Of a stretch of DNA of 64,000 nt, positions 22,500-34,429 are shown in pieces. The notes under the pieces are model-generated. The model had not been told where the DNA came from and made no database searches. It saw only the letters and a list, made by a program, of their open reading frames with translations. The translations under genes and the position numbers were made by a program. Every line of letters begins with the position of its first letter. Positions within the stretch are counted from its first letter, which is position 1. Source of the DNA: Acanthosepion esculentum (taxonomy: Eukaryota; Mollusca; Cephalopoda; Sepiida; Sepiidae); the NCBI GenBank assembly GCA_964036315.1, contig OZ038495.1, positions 26,248,190-26,312,189 on the forward strand, in the 5' to 3' direction.

Positions 22500-25460
22500 T
22501 TTTTAATAACATAGCCACTACTTGTTACAATTCTGCCATTTTCTGAGTGTGGCATGATTGAAGGGATTTGTTCAACAGTGTCTGACACAGTTCATTCTTC
22601 ATAGTTATGTATCATGTTATTTCATCAGATACGAGTTCTAATCTTTGATTGTCATTCTCTTTTGATGGATATATGTGTTGTCTATTTCTTTTATATATTT
22701 GTTCTGACAATGTATGATCTTGGTCTGTATCATTTATTACTGATAATTGCTGGTGCCCAAGTTTTGTCATCTAATTGTATGTGATCATCTGACTTCAATG
22801 ATGTGAGTTCTTTTCCTGTATATCAGTTGTAATATTTCTGCTGGAGTTTTTGATGTTCAGCATGCCTTTTCCAACCTACAGAGGGATTTTCTGTATGTGG
22901 ATAAAGTAAACAATGTGATGTGGGTAATAATGTTCTTAGATGGCAGCTCATTAGTTTTTGATATTCAGCATGTCTTTTCCAACCTACTGACTGATTTTCT
23001 GTATGTGGATAAAGTAAACAATGTGATGTGGGTAATAATGTTCTTAGATGGCAGCTCATTAGTTTTTGATGTTCAGCATGTCTTTTCCAACCTTTTGACG
23101 GATTTTCTGTATGTGGATAAAGTAAACAATGTGATGTGGGTAATAATGTTCTTAGATGGCAGCTCATTAGTTTTTGATGTTCAGCATGTCTTTTCCAACC
23201 TACTGATGGATTTTCTGTATGTGGATAAAGTAAACAATGTGATGTGGGTAATAATGTTCTTAGATGGCAGCTCATTAGTTTTTGATGTTCAGCATGTCTT
23301 TTCCAACCTACTGATGGATTTTCTGTATGTGGATAAAGTAAACAATGTGATGTGGGTAATAATGTTCTTAGATGGCAGCTCATTAGTTTTTGATGTTCAG
23401 CATGTCTTTTCCAACCTACTGATGGATTTTCTGTATGTGGATAAAGTAAACAATGTGATGTGGGTAATAATGTTCTTAGATGGCAGCTCATTAGTTTTTG
23501 ATGGTTAACATGTCATTTCCAACCTACTGATGGATTTTCTGTATGTGGATAAAGTAAACAATGTGATGTGGGTAATAATGTTCTTAGATGGCAGCTCATT
23601 AGTTTTTGATGTTCAGCATGTCTTTTCCAACCTACTGATGGATTTTCTGTATGTGGATAAAGTAAACAATGTGATGTGGGTAATAATGTTCTTAGATGGC
23701 AGCTCATTAGTTTTTGATGTTCAGCATGTCTTTTCCAACCTACTGATGGATTTTCTGTATGTGGATAAAGTAAACAATGTGATGTGGGTAATAATGTTCT
23801 TAGATGGCAGCTCATTAGTTTTTGATGTTCAACATGTCTTTTCCAACCTACTGATGGATTTTCTGTATGTGGATAAAGTAAACAATGTGATGTGGGTAAT
23901 AATGTTCTTAGATGGCAGCTCATTAGTTTTTGATGTTCAGCATGTCTTTTCCAACCTACTGATGGATTTTCTGTATGTGGATAAAGTAAACAATGTGATG
24001 TGGGTAATAATGTTCTTAGATGGAAGCTCATTAGTTTTTGATGTTCAGCATGTCTTTTCCAACCTACTGATGGATTTTCTGTATGTGGATAAAGTAAACA
24101 ATGTGATGTGGGTAATAATGTTCTTAGATGGCAGCTCATTAGTTTTTGAAGTTCAGCATGTCTTTTCCAACCTACTGATGGATTTTCTGTATGTGGATAA
24201 AGTAAACAATGTGATGTGGGTAATAATGTTCTTAGATGGCAGCTCATTAGTTTTTGATGTTCAGCATGCCTTTTCCAACCTACTGATGGATTTTCTGTAT
24301 GTGGATAAAGTAAACAATGTGATGTGGGTAATAATGTTCTTAGATGGCAGCTCATTAGTTTTTGATGTTCAGCATGCCTTTTCCAACCTACTGATGGATT
24401 TTCTGTATGTGGATAAAGTAAACAATGTGATGTGGGTAATAATGTTCTTAGATGGCAGCTCATTAGTTTTTGATGTTCAGCATGTCTTTTCCAACCTACT
24501 GATGGATTTTCTGTATGTGGATAAAGTAAACAATGTGATGTGGGTAATAATGTTCTTAGATGGCAGCTCATTAGTTTTTGATGTTCAGCATGTCTTTTCC
24601 AACCTACTGATGGATTTTCTGTATGTGGATAAAGTAAACAATGTGATGTGGGTAATAATGTTCTTAGATGGCAGCTCATTAGTTTTTGATGTTCAGCATG
24701 TCTTTTCCAACCTACTGATGGATTTTCTGTATGTGGATAAAGTAAACAATGTGATGTGGGTAATAATGTTCTTAGATGGCAGCTCATTAGTTTTTGATGT
24801 TCAGCATGCCTTTTCCAACCTACTGATGGATTTTCTGTATGTGGATAAAGTAAACAATGTGATGTGGGTAATAATGTTCTTAGATGGCAGCTCATTAGTT
24901 TTTGATGTTCAGCATGTCTTTTCCAACCTACTGATGGATTTTCTGTATGTGGATAAAGTAAACAATGTGATGTGGGTAATAATGTTCTTAGATGGCAGCT
25001 CATTAGTTTTTGATGTTCAGCATGTCTTTTCCAACCTACTGATGGATTTTCTGTATGTGGATAAAGTAAACAATGTGATGTGGGTAATAATGTTCTTAGA
25101 TGGCAGCTCATTAGTTTTTGATGTTCAACATGTCTTTTCCAACCTACTGATGGATTTTCTGTATGTGGATAAAGTAAACAATGTGATGTGGGTAATAATG
25201 TTCTTAGATGGCAGCTCATTAGAAGTTGTGCAGGAGATTTTCCAACTTTGTTCGTTGGTGTATTTATTAAGTAAGATCTTTTTCTTTGTTTCTTCATTTT
25301 TTATTAGTGCTTTTATAACTTTCACAGCACTCTCTGCTTCTCCATTCGATTGTGGAAATTGCAGACTGGATATTATGTGTTAAAACCTTTTGAATTATAC
25401 TGATGACAGCTGTGAAGCATTATCTAAAATCAAACTTGCAATGCATTTGCAGCTTCTAGA
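22500..25460 (-). pseudogene. Ty3/gypsy integrase C-terminal region with amplified segment
   Basis: On the - strand, integrase landmarks occur in order: LDNASQLSS (the DNG position of the catalytic core, about 25425), FPQSNGEAESAVKVIKALIK (position of the catalytic glutamate, about 25295-25355), a frameshift, then NTPTNKVGKSPAQLLM (about 25220-25265) and RTLLPTSHCLLYPH. The array ends with QQKYYN and TGKELTSLKSDDHIQL...WAPAIIS...RPRSYIVRT (about 22690-22830), the usual end of integrase. The element is therefore collinear with a normal integrase except that 36 codons between SPAQLLM and QKYY are present about 22 times. Stops and frameshifts flank the array, so the gene is dead. Confidence 0.85.
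22850..25222 (-). repeat. 108-bp satellite-like array, about 22 units, derived from integrase codons
   Basis: The period is exactly 108 bp (36 codons), and units differ by only a few substitutions. On the - strand each unit reads MSCHLRTLLPTSHC, LLYPHTENP and SVGWKRHAEHQKL. One unit (near 23500) carries three substitutions that create a stop in the + frame, and it also marks a break between the - strand frames. Because the period is a multiple of 3, long open frames persist on both strands. The - strand reading is the ancestral one, since it joins recognisable integrase sequence at both ends. Confidence 0.95.
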
Positions 25461-26520
25461 ATGATTTTCAGGAACCCAAGAAGGAAAGGTATAATTTTAA
25501 TTCTTTTCTTATTGTACACGTTGTTTGACTTTACCTCATTAAGTCTTCATTTTCACATAGCATTAGGTCTTCATAACTACATTTTCTATCTTTTTTTAGG
25601 TTTATGGTGAGGGGATGGGTAATAAAAGTTGTTCAGCTCTGTTTCTTATCAGTTCCCACAGTAGTGATTCATTGGACTTTCCTGTACATTTTATGGCAGG
25701 TATTATAAAAATCATGAACGTTCTTGAAAAGATCTTCAATTTCCATAGGTAGAAGAATTTCCCCAATGTAGGTAAATTTTAGTTTCTCACCTAGCTGTAA
25801 CTAGTAAAATACTGCTTGCAACTGTAATATCCAGGTTTAAGGGTTTTCTGCATTAAAGGGTGGTACACGAGTACTATGTACAACTTTGGTTGATTCTTGT
25901 GCTTAATGACAACATCATAAACACACCTAATAATTGTGCTGAAATTTGAAACTGTATTTATTTACATTTTTATAACAATATTTTTTGTATGTAAAGGTGT
26001 AAGTTGATTTTATGCACCTGTATTTTTTCATAGTGAACTGTCTTATATTAAATGTTTATAGAAATGGACATGTGCCTGATATAGAGAAAGTTAATGTTTT
26101 AGGAAATGTTATTACTCACAGTGTGCAGAAGAAAAATAAGTACAAACCTTAGAAAAGTGGACATAGAGTGTTTAATTATCTAATTGGTGTCACAAAATTT
26201 GTGCAGTAGGTTTGTCGGAGTTAACTCCTCCTTAATTGTCCAAATTGTTCACTAGGGGACACTCTCCCTACACTATAAATACTGGGTGATTTCTTGCCTT
26301 GTTCTTTTTTTCATTTCTGCATTTTCAGTGGACACATCTACAATGTAAGCTCTCGCAGAAGATTGCGTCTTCCCATTTGGGGGAGACGCCATGAACATTA
26401 TACACACATACATGTACATACGAACATTCACCAAAATACAAACTCTTTACATTCACACACAAACACAAATGTTAATGTCTTTGTCCATTGTAAATTTTGT
26501 TGTTTAATACATATATTTGT

Positions 26521-26594
<74 letters not shown>

Positions 26595-28700
26595 CTTGTT
26601 GGTTTTCTTTACACTTTTCTTCAGTCTCTGAGTCCACCATCTTCTTGTAGTGGACCTTCTAGCAGGAATAAATGCATGTGTTCCTAATTTAACAACATGT
26701 AACCCCCCCTCTGGTCCACTACAGGCTAAACATCACAGTTCCATAATAAAAGAAGGTGAACTGCTGGTTAATCTACCTGAAGTAGGGTCTATTGAAAAGA
26801 GGACTGTATCTGTTTGTGTCTCTGACAGGAAGTTCAACAAGATTGTCAAGTTCCCAAAAAAGCTATGTGATTAAATCACATCAACACATCGGAAATGTCA
26901 TGCATTTTATTGTCTGTAAAATGTGTGACCTTTTCTATGTGTTACAGTTTGTAGGTAGTAGAAATCATGACCTTTCTTAAGTGTTGTCAATTGCTGAAGA
27001 CTATCTGGCTCTAACTAAAAAAGGTAGAAAGTATATTTTGAACAGAATATCAGTTCCAGGGGAAGACCAATGTAATATGTGCATGAGGTCCCTTACTATG
27101 TATTGAGTATACATTTGGCTCTTTATTTACTCCCATTATAGGGAGTCCTGACTGTATGCATGGTGAATGGATTTTTCGCAATATGATAGAGAAGAAACCC
27201 TTGCCTTTGACTTGGACATCGAGAGTCAGAAACTGCCATTCATTGCCTATGAAAGAAAACTAGTATACTAGTATTTCAGGGAGATTGGTCATCTCTCTGT
27301 AGTGTGCTTGAGGACAAAGGCTTCTGAGAATTCATTTTGTTTACATCTGTCATGGAAAAGGATGATTTAATATTCATGTGTACTACTTCTGTCTGACTAG
27401 ATGTGTAGGCATACTTCAATGTTTCACCCAGCGATCAAGGCAGTGGTGGTATCTTTGGAGAAGCCTGAGGGAGAGTGGCAGGTAGTAGGAAATAATGGGA
27501 AAAAGATCCAAGCAGTCCCTCTTGGGCCTCTGTTTTGGGGAATCAGAAAGTTATGGAGGAGAGACCCCCACAATCATATGTGGAAAAAGTGATGTCAGTC
27601 TGAATTGTGAGAAAAATTAGCTTAATTCTTGAAGAAAAAGCTGTCCTTGCAGAAGGACAGATGACTGGAGGTGAATATTTCCTTTACAACCTCATCTTCA
27701 TCTAAAACAGCTACAACCTTATGATATACTATTATTATGGCCATCAAAATAACACAGAAATGAGGTTACACATTAAGTTAAGCTAATTTCCTTATTCCCA
27801 TACTTACACACTCTCATCTCTACAAACTTCTCACAATTCAAATTTTTGCCTTCCACCTTCAAAGTTTACACTTTTATTCAACTCCATGTCCTTTGCCATC
27901 AATTCCAAAGAGTCATAGAAGCTCCTCCATGGAGAGCTTGGAGCAGAAGGAGCAAACATCACTAAAATAAACCAACAGATACAACACAAAGGAAGCCACC
28001 TGCTGTATTGACCTGGGCATTTTAGAAAATAAAAATTTGCAATCACATTGGATGAAAGTTTTGAGGGTCTCCCACTGCTTTCAAACTGTGCAATTAGAAA
28101 AGAGAAATGTAGAGAAACCCCAAAATTTTCTGCAAAACCGAGCCTACTATGATACAAATTTTGAAGCAGTTTTGTTTTTTTTTGGGGGGGGGGTCCTGTG
28201 TTTATTCTTCCATTCTCTTGATAGAACCACTAAATTAACTTTTCTGATAAATAGCAGGGAATTTCTCAGGGACCATTCAATTAAGACTGATATATACCAA
28301 TTGTGTATGGGATTGACCATCAATATCCTCACCTTCGGTATGCTTCTCTCAGTAGAGCAACACCAGTGAACCAATTATAGCCTTCTGGTTAACTAGTTTG
28401 AATGGCCAAGTGTTGAGGCCTGAGTTTAAAAAGGCTAGACTTGCTGGTGATCTTCATCACCTCAGTGTTGATATATGCTGTGCACAAGAGACAAATAACC
28501 ATGATGATATTCTTGTTAATTATATTTCCCCTTTTATCAGTTGATTGTGATAAATATTTAATAAGTGGTTGATAAGACTGTGACGTATATGCTTGTTTTT
28601 GTAAATTTGTTAAGAAGGTTGTGTGTTGGGTGTTACTGTAAAGGAGAAAAGGTTGTGTTTCATTGTACCCAATGACAGTAGAGATTGGGAAGTCTTTGTA
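25460..28700. other. Unassigned DNA with a (TA)n tract and short frames
   Basis: A (TA)n tract occupies 26523-26590. A promoter-like ACTATAAATACTGG lies at about 26271. Short frames at 26650-26874 (+) and 27401-27592 (+) do not resemble anything I recognise. A poly-G run lies at 28184-28192. Confidence 0.4.
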
Positions 28701-28739
28701 ATATTGTCTATCTATATAACCAGCCAGATTTTCCTCCAA

Positions 28740-30830
28740 TGAGATGTTAGAGTTAGATCAGAAGAGAGATCAGTTGCCAATCTCTGGTCCTATAGAGTTT
28801 TGGAGGTGTACCCATATACTGTTGTATCATCAGCATAGATATTCACAAATGATCAGTATATTCTTAGGCATATTATTTATGTGAAGTAAAAAGAAGTTTG
28901 CTCTGAGAAATGACCCCTGGAGGATGTCTACATTGATTGCTAGGGCCCCAGAGGACTGGCCATTAACAACTACCTTCAGAGACCTACCTGTTAGGAAGGA
29001 CTTTATTATTAACAAGACACTTCCAATGATTTCATAAAGAGCTTGTGCAGCAATGCTTTATGTAACACCTTGTCAAAGACCTTTGAAATATCTAGTGCTA
29101 TAGTCCTTGAGATGTATTTTTTGTTAAGTGCATCACTGATTCTATAAGTATTCATAGGGCACCAGCTATGGTTTGGGCCAATTGAAACTTGTACTGCTTG
29201 TTGTTCAAGAGGTTTTTCCTATTTAGGTGATCAACAAACTTTTTGTTGATTATAGCTTTGAAAAGTTTGCTAATGATACTGAAGAGATTAAGAGGGGAAA
29301 GAACGTTTCTCTGTGTTCTTGAAATCTTAGCACATTCCACAGTCTTGAGAAGGATTCCTCTTTCAAGCAGCAGTTAAATAATTTTGCTAAGAGCAGGGAT
29401 AGCTCTGGTTGATATTCTTAAGGATAACTGCTGGGATTTTGTCTGGGTCAGTGGCTTTCTTAGGGTCAAGACTTTTGATGAGTCTTGAGATTTCCAGGAT
29501 GTAAAAAAAAATATTGCTGAGAGTGTGCTCAGTGAAATGGGGGAAGGGAATGTCCTATATCTTTTAACATTACATTAGAGGCAAAGATTGAGGCAAAGAG
29601 CATTGTCTTATCTGACAAGGAATAGATGACCTTTGGGCTATTGATAATAGTGGGCATGGGCACTTTGCCCCTATTCAGAATTTGGTTGAAGATCTTCCAG
29701 AAGTCTCAGGATTCAATTTGTTTTTCTTCCAACCTTTGGCCTGAACCATTTGTGCATAGCTACTTTTGCATCTTCCAGAACTTTCTCTTAGCAATTGTGA
29801 GCAGTTCTGAATGCACTTAGTGTCCAACTGCACTGATCCTTATGATAGTGAAATAGTAGTTACTATGGCTGCAATGCATTCAGGGGTGAACCAGGGCTGG
29901 CTGTTTGGTTTTTGCTGGAATTCTTTTTGTGTATAAAACTTCCCATTTCAGAAAAGACCTATTTTGAGACAAGGCCAGCAGTTTTACAGACAGCATCTTT
30001 GAAGAAGGTAGAGAGAGAGGAGCTTCCACTATGTAAGATCTAAAGCTGTCCCAGTCTGACTTTGTACAATTAAAAAAATTGCTCTATGGAATGGCAAATC
30101 AGGGAATACCTTTGGTTCGGCATCAACTTGAACATTGACTAGAGAATGGTCTGACATGCTTGGTGGGGGGAGGATAAAACTTCCACAAAGCGTTTTTCAG
30201 GCAGGATGTGAGGAAGAAGTTAAGGAGGTTCACCTGATGTCCTGTTGCATCAGGAACACAGGTGGGTTCTTCAATGATCTGAGTTAGTTCCTAGGCGATG
30301 GAGATGTATCTGCAGTATCTGCCTTCTTCATCAGTTTGGTTTGAGTGGACTAACCATTCTTTGTGGTGAATACTGAGGTCACCACAGATATGATAACAGG
30401 CTGAGGGAAATTTGGTGAGGATATTATCAATCCTTTCAGAAATTCAGTTGAAAATTAGCGTCACAACATCCGGAAGATGACAGAGAGTGAAAATTAATGT
30501 GATGTTGTGGATAAGTGCCATATGGAAGCACATATACAGAAGATCAGGGTCCGCATTTTTCTTTCTGTCTCTACCACAGGGAAACTTTTCCTTAATGTAG
30601 GCACTGAGCCTCTGGCCATGGTGATTTAGGTGATTGTGTTTGGTTATTGGGGATGAGTAACTGATGATTGTGAGCTCCAGCAGTAGAATAGAGTTATGAA
30701 TACTCCTTTCAGACAGAAATAAGTCAGGTTTGACCTCTAGGAGATGGAGTTCTACTTCTCGAAAGTTGGAACGTAGACTCTTAACATTGGTGTAGGAGAT
30801 GGTAAACATGGGGTTTACTTTCTTTTATTT
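28740..30830 (-). pseudogene. APE-type non-LTR retrotransposon (endonuclease and RT), decayed
   Basis: On the - strand the element starts near 30810 with the endonuclease N-terminus (VKSLRSNFREVELHLLEVKP) and later carries the catalytic S-D-H motif (SDHSLVNV, about 30135-30157) and QPWFTPECIAA (about 29870). The RT begins near 29330 (LNLFSIISKLFKAIINKKF) and includes SFLTGRSLKVVVNG (about 28945-29000) and the catalytic box YADD at 28826-28837. Similarity ends near 28740, just after HWRKIWLV, so the C-terminal region is missing. Many stops and frameshifts. It is the same or a closely related family as the + strand copy at 33.1 kb. Confidence 0.85.
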
Positions 30831-32570
30831 TTTAGGTTGGCTTTGCTGATTTTTTTTCCAATTTAGTTGAATTTATGTGTGGATAGTAGTGTGTTTGATA
30901 GAATTAGGTAGTGAGACAATCACATCCACAGGAGATACATGCATAAATAATCTGGAATTTTCTTCTTTCTCTTTTTTTTGTCCTCTCTATCAAGAATAAA
31001 AATCATTCATTCACACCATTGATAACCAAGCACAACCTTCCACCAAAAAAAAAAAAGTCATTTCTTACTTTTACTCCTTTTTCCATCGATGGAAAAAAGG
31101 TCAAAAGGGATTTTTTTTTAAGCATTAAAACATGATTGAAAATTGTTTGGGCTTTTGAAATATACAACAAATACTTTGAAATTTGATAGAAAAATACATA
31201 AACGAAAATATGAAGTATAGAGTTGAAATTGACAAATGAAATGTCTATATACATAGACACTTGTCAATTTCAACTTCCGCTTCTTGGTTGATTTCAACTT
31301 CCTGTTGTTCACTCTTCTTTCAACATGGATGCAAGCCGGTGGCCAGTTTAAGTGAGTAATCATTTATTTTCATACCACTAAATCACACTGGTCCTTGAAA
31401 GCTTTACTATAAAGCGGATTTATAGAAACAATAGTCATTTATTTCTATTTTCGAAGTACTCTCCTCTGTTTTTTGTGCTCTATGATGCTACTTTCCTGTT
31501 CTCTATCTCCCCCCGTTTTCTCGGCTGAGGGGGAAAACCAACGAAGATCATACTTTTTTACTTACCTAGTTTTACGTAGCTACATGATTTGTATTGTAAT
31601 CTTAGTCTATGACTCGCCAGTCTGTCCCTCTCAGTTTATTATTAGGGTCTTCCTTGATTTCTCTGCGAAAAGAAAACACCTATTGTAATTCCACCATTTT
31701 TCACTTTTGATTTGAGGTTCGTTATCATTTATTTCGTTGAAATAAAATAAAAACAATACGAAATTATAGAAAGAAAATGAAAAACATCATGTATTCATTC
31801 GAACGGCAAAAACTTAAAAACAAAAACTTTCAGATTTATTTATTTATCGCCTTTGGCTTTTTTTAAAATCATAGCAAGTAAGTAAGTATTAAAATAAAAA
31901 TAAAAAAACATATTTGGATTTACTTACTGAAAAACTAAAGTGTTTAACTACCTCAAGATTTTAGTAGTGCATTTGTCTTGAAGAGAACAATTATTGATTA
32001 CAAAAATAAAATATAACCGTTCAGAACGGTTTTGGTTTTTGCAAACTAAATCCACCCGATTTTGATTTATTTTTTTTTTAATCTGGTCTTGTTAATTACG
32101 ACGTCTGTATTTTTCATATTTATTTATTATTTTTTACACAGTTACCGTTTAAAATATTTTCTTAAATGTTCATAGAAATTTGTAAACAAATCGATAAGCA
32201 AAAAATGAAAAGTTTATCAGGTATCTCTTATTCAGTTTTATCATGCATAAAAAATGCCCATTATTTTTATAACATTTTTTTAAAAAACGTCTATTCTCGG
32301 TTATGAAATTAAAACTGTCAGAATTTGCATTCCATACATCTGGAGATTGTTTGTTGGAGGATGACGCTTAAAAAATTACGTAATTGAGGTTGTTCGTGGT
32401 TCTTCTTAGATTTTTTATAGCCTCTCCTTCTTTTATTGATGATAGGCGTAAAAATAAATCTATAAACAACTTTTTCTCTATCATGTGGTTGGAGACCTTT
32501 TTATTTTGCTACAAGTTGTTGCAACAGGAAAACTTTGCTCAATTACATAAAGAATTGTTGATAATAAAAA
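30830..32570. other. Unassigned DNA
   Basis: No gene is recognised. A compact palindrome AACCGTTC-A-GAACGGTT lies at 32015-32031. CpG dinucleotides look more frequent in 31.3-32.4 kb than in the neighbouring AT-rich DNA. A short exon-like block ending TTTAA|GTGAGT lies near 31352 but has no coding support. Confidence 0.35.
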
Positions 32571-32571
32571 A

Positions 32572-33010
32572 ATAGTTACTTCCAAAGAAAAGCGATACTT
32601 GAAGTAAATTTAAATGCACTTTAATTTTAATTTCAAGTTTCAAATTAAATACTGCATTTCAAAACTAATTTAAATTGACTGGAAGCAGTTTTTGATTTGA
32701 AATGGCTAATTTCCAAATCAATGTGTTTTTTTTTTTCGCCACATAAAAGAAGATTCTAAAATTTGTTATAATAATACCCCCAACCGCTGATGCAAAGAAA
32801 ACAACATTTTTAAACAAAGTTACAAATGTTCTAAGGATCAAAAAATATAATTTAATAATCAAAAAATCCTTTGCTCTTACCTTTTAAAGATTTTTTGACG
32901 ATAGAACTTTGTTTTTTTATTAGGTTTGGGACATTTTTCCATCATGGTATGCCCATTTTTTTTTTTTTTTTTTAGTGAATCAGTGGAGTTACTTTTTAGT
33001 TTTAATTTCA
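32572..33010. repeat. Fragment of the 39.3-kb (hAT-like) non-coding element family
   Basis: The right part (ACGATAGAACTTTGTTTTTT, GGGACATTTTTCCATCATGGTATG, AGTGAATCAGTGGAGTTAC) aligns with the right end of the element at 39315-40708 and with 35885-35990. Confidence 0.55.
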
Positions 33011-33055
33011 AGTTAATAAATTAAATTTAACATTTCCAATAAGTAAAATCCTTCC

Positions 33056-34420
33056 CAAGCATGGGGAAGGTGGCAAGTATATGCCCAGTCTTCAAGAACC
33101 TGGCAACCGATCCTTCCCCTCCCAGTATAAACCCATTAGTCTCTTCAGTAAGCTTTTTGAGGCCATAATCAACAAGAACGTCATCGAGTACCTGGATAGG
33201 AACAACCTCTTGTGTTATGAGCAGTATGTATTTCGATCAGCCCAATCCACTTCTGTGATCCTAACTACCATTACACACAGAATTAGTCAGGCCCTTGCTG
33301 GCTCACATAGCATAAGGACCATAGCATTAGATATCTCAAAGGCCTTTGATAAGGTGTGGCACAAAGATTTGCAACACAAGCTCTCCAGCTATGGAATCAC
33401 TCGAAGGGTTTTCTCTATTATAAGATCCTTCCTAACAGGTAGATCCCTAAAGGTAGTTATTAATGGCCTGTCCTCTGAGGCCCACGCATACCCCAGGAGT
33501 TACTTTGTGGACCAACCCTCTTTTTGATTTACATTAATGATCTACCTAAGAATATACTCTAATCATTTGTAAATGTCTAAGCTGATGATATACGGGCACA
33601 TATCTAAAAGTGTTGATCAGAGATTGGCAGCTAACCTCTCTTTTGATCTAACACTAACTTCCCATTGGGGGAAAAACTGGCTGGTTGCATTCAGTGTCTC
33701 TAAAACCAAACTGGTTACATTCCATCATCACTGACCAGACCCTGAACTACCACCAGTCATGCCTTGAGAGGATATTGGGCCTCAAGTTCACACACTATCT
33801 CAAGTGGAATTCCTATATATGATCAATCACTAAAGATGCAGGTAAAATGATCGGATCCTTGTACTGCTCTAGTAAATACCTGACTCCTTATGCTATCCTC
33901 TAAGAGCCATATCAGGCTGAAAATGAAGTCCTGTTGCCATATTTGGACAGGAGCTGCCCAGACCTCACTTTCCAATCTTGATAGAGTTCAAAAGCGTCTC
34001 CAAGTCCTTGTTGGAGAAAAATTATTTTCCATGCTCCAATCTCTAGCAAGTCTCTCTCTGCTCTATAGCTGTTATCATGGAAAGTGCTTGGATGAACTGC
34101 ATCTCCTGGTTCCATCAGATCTGACCTTCATGGCTAGGACCCGCCATGCCACTTACATAGTAACAAACCACCCTCATTCCCTCTGTATTCCATTGGCAAG
34201 AAGTAAGTTCTACTCAAACAGCTTCTTTCTGCGAACCACTGCCCTGTGGAACAGACTCCCAAGAGGATGTTTCCCAGATCACTACAATTTAATCTGTTCA
34301 AGACTAGATTCAACTGTTATCTTCTCCTTCTACTGATATAAACTATCCCCTAATGTAATACTCTACCTTAAGTGGCTCTGGGCCTTGTACAGGGTGAACC
34401 TTACTGTAAAAGAAAAAAAA
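33056..34420 (+). pseudogene. 5'-truncated APE-type LINE: RT and C-terminal region
   Basis: Starts inside the RT with GKVASICPVFKNL and runs through LFEAIINKNVIEYL, LDISKAFDKVWH (RT motif A region with the catalytic Asp), SFLTGRSLKVVINGLSS and a damaged catalytic box (ADD at 33581-33589). After frameshifts come NWLVAFSVSKTKLVTF, then CCHIWTGAAQ, LSLLYSCYHGKC and FFLRTTALWNRLPRG, the typical C-terminal end of this class. The 3' end is A-rich near 34420. The 5' truncation at the RT and the 3' A-run are the expected result of target-primed reverse transcription. Confidence 0.88.
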
Positions 34421-34429
34421 TTACTCTAT

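Noticed and set aside
23530..25383. 617-codon + strand reading frame (and 22897-23508) with 36-residue repeats
   Set aside because: It exists because a 108-bp period preserves every frame. The - strand frame joins integrase sequence at both ends and explains the array, so the + frame is a shadow.
26294..26650. 118-codon + frame with an (IY)n run, and a similar - strand frame at 13000-13191
   Set aside because: The runs come from (TA)n microsatellites and the rest lacks similarity to anything recognised.
31310..31352. Possible first exon beginning ATGGATGCAAGCCGG
   Set aside because: The frame ends at a TAA after eight codons just before a GTGAGT donor-like site. There is no continuation exon and no similarity.
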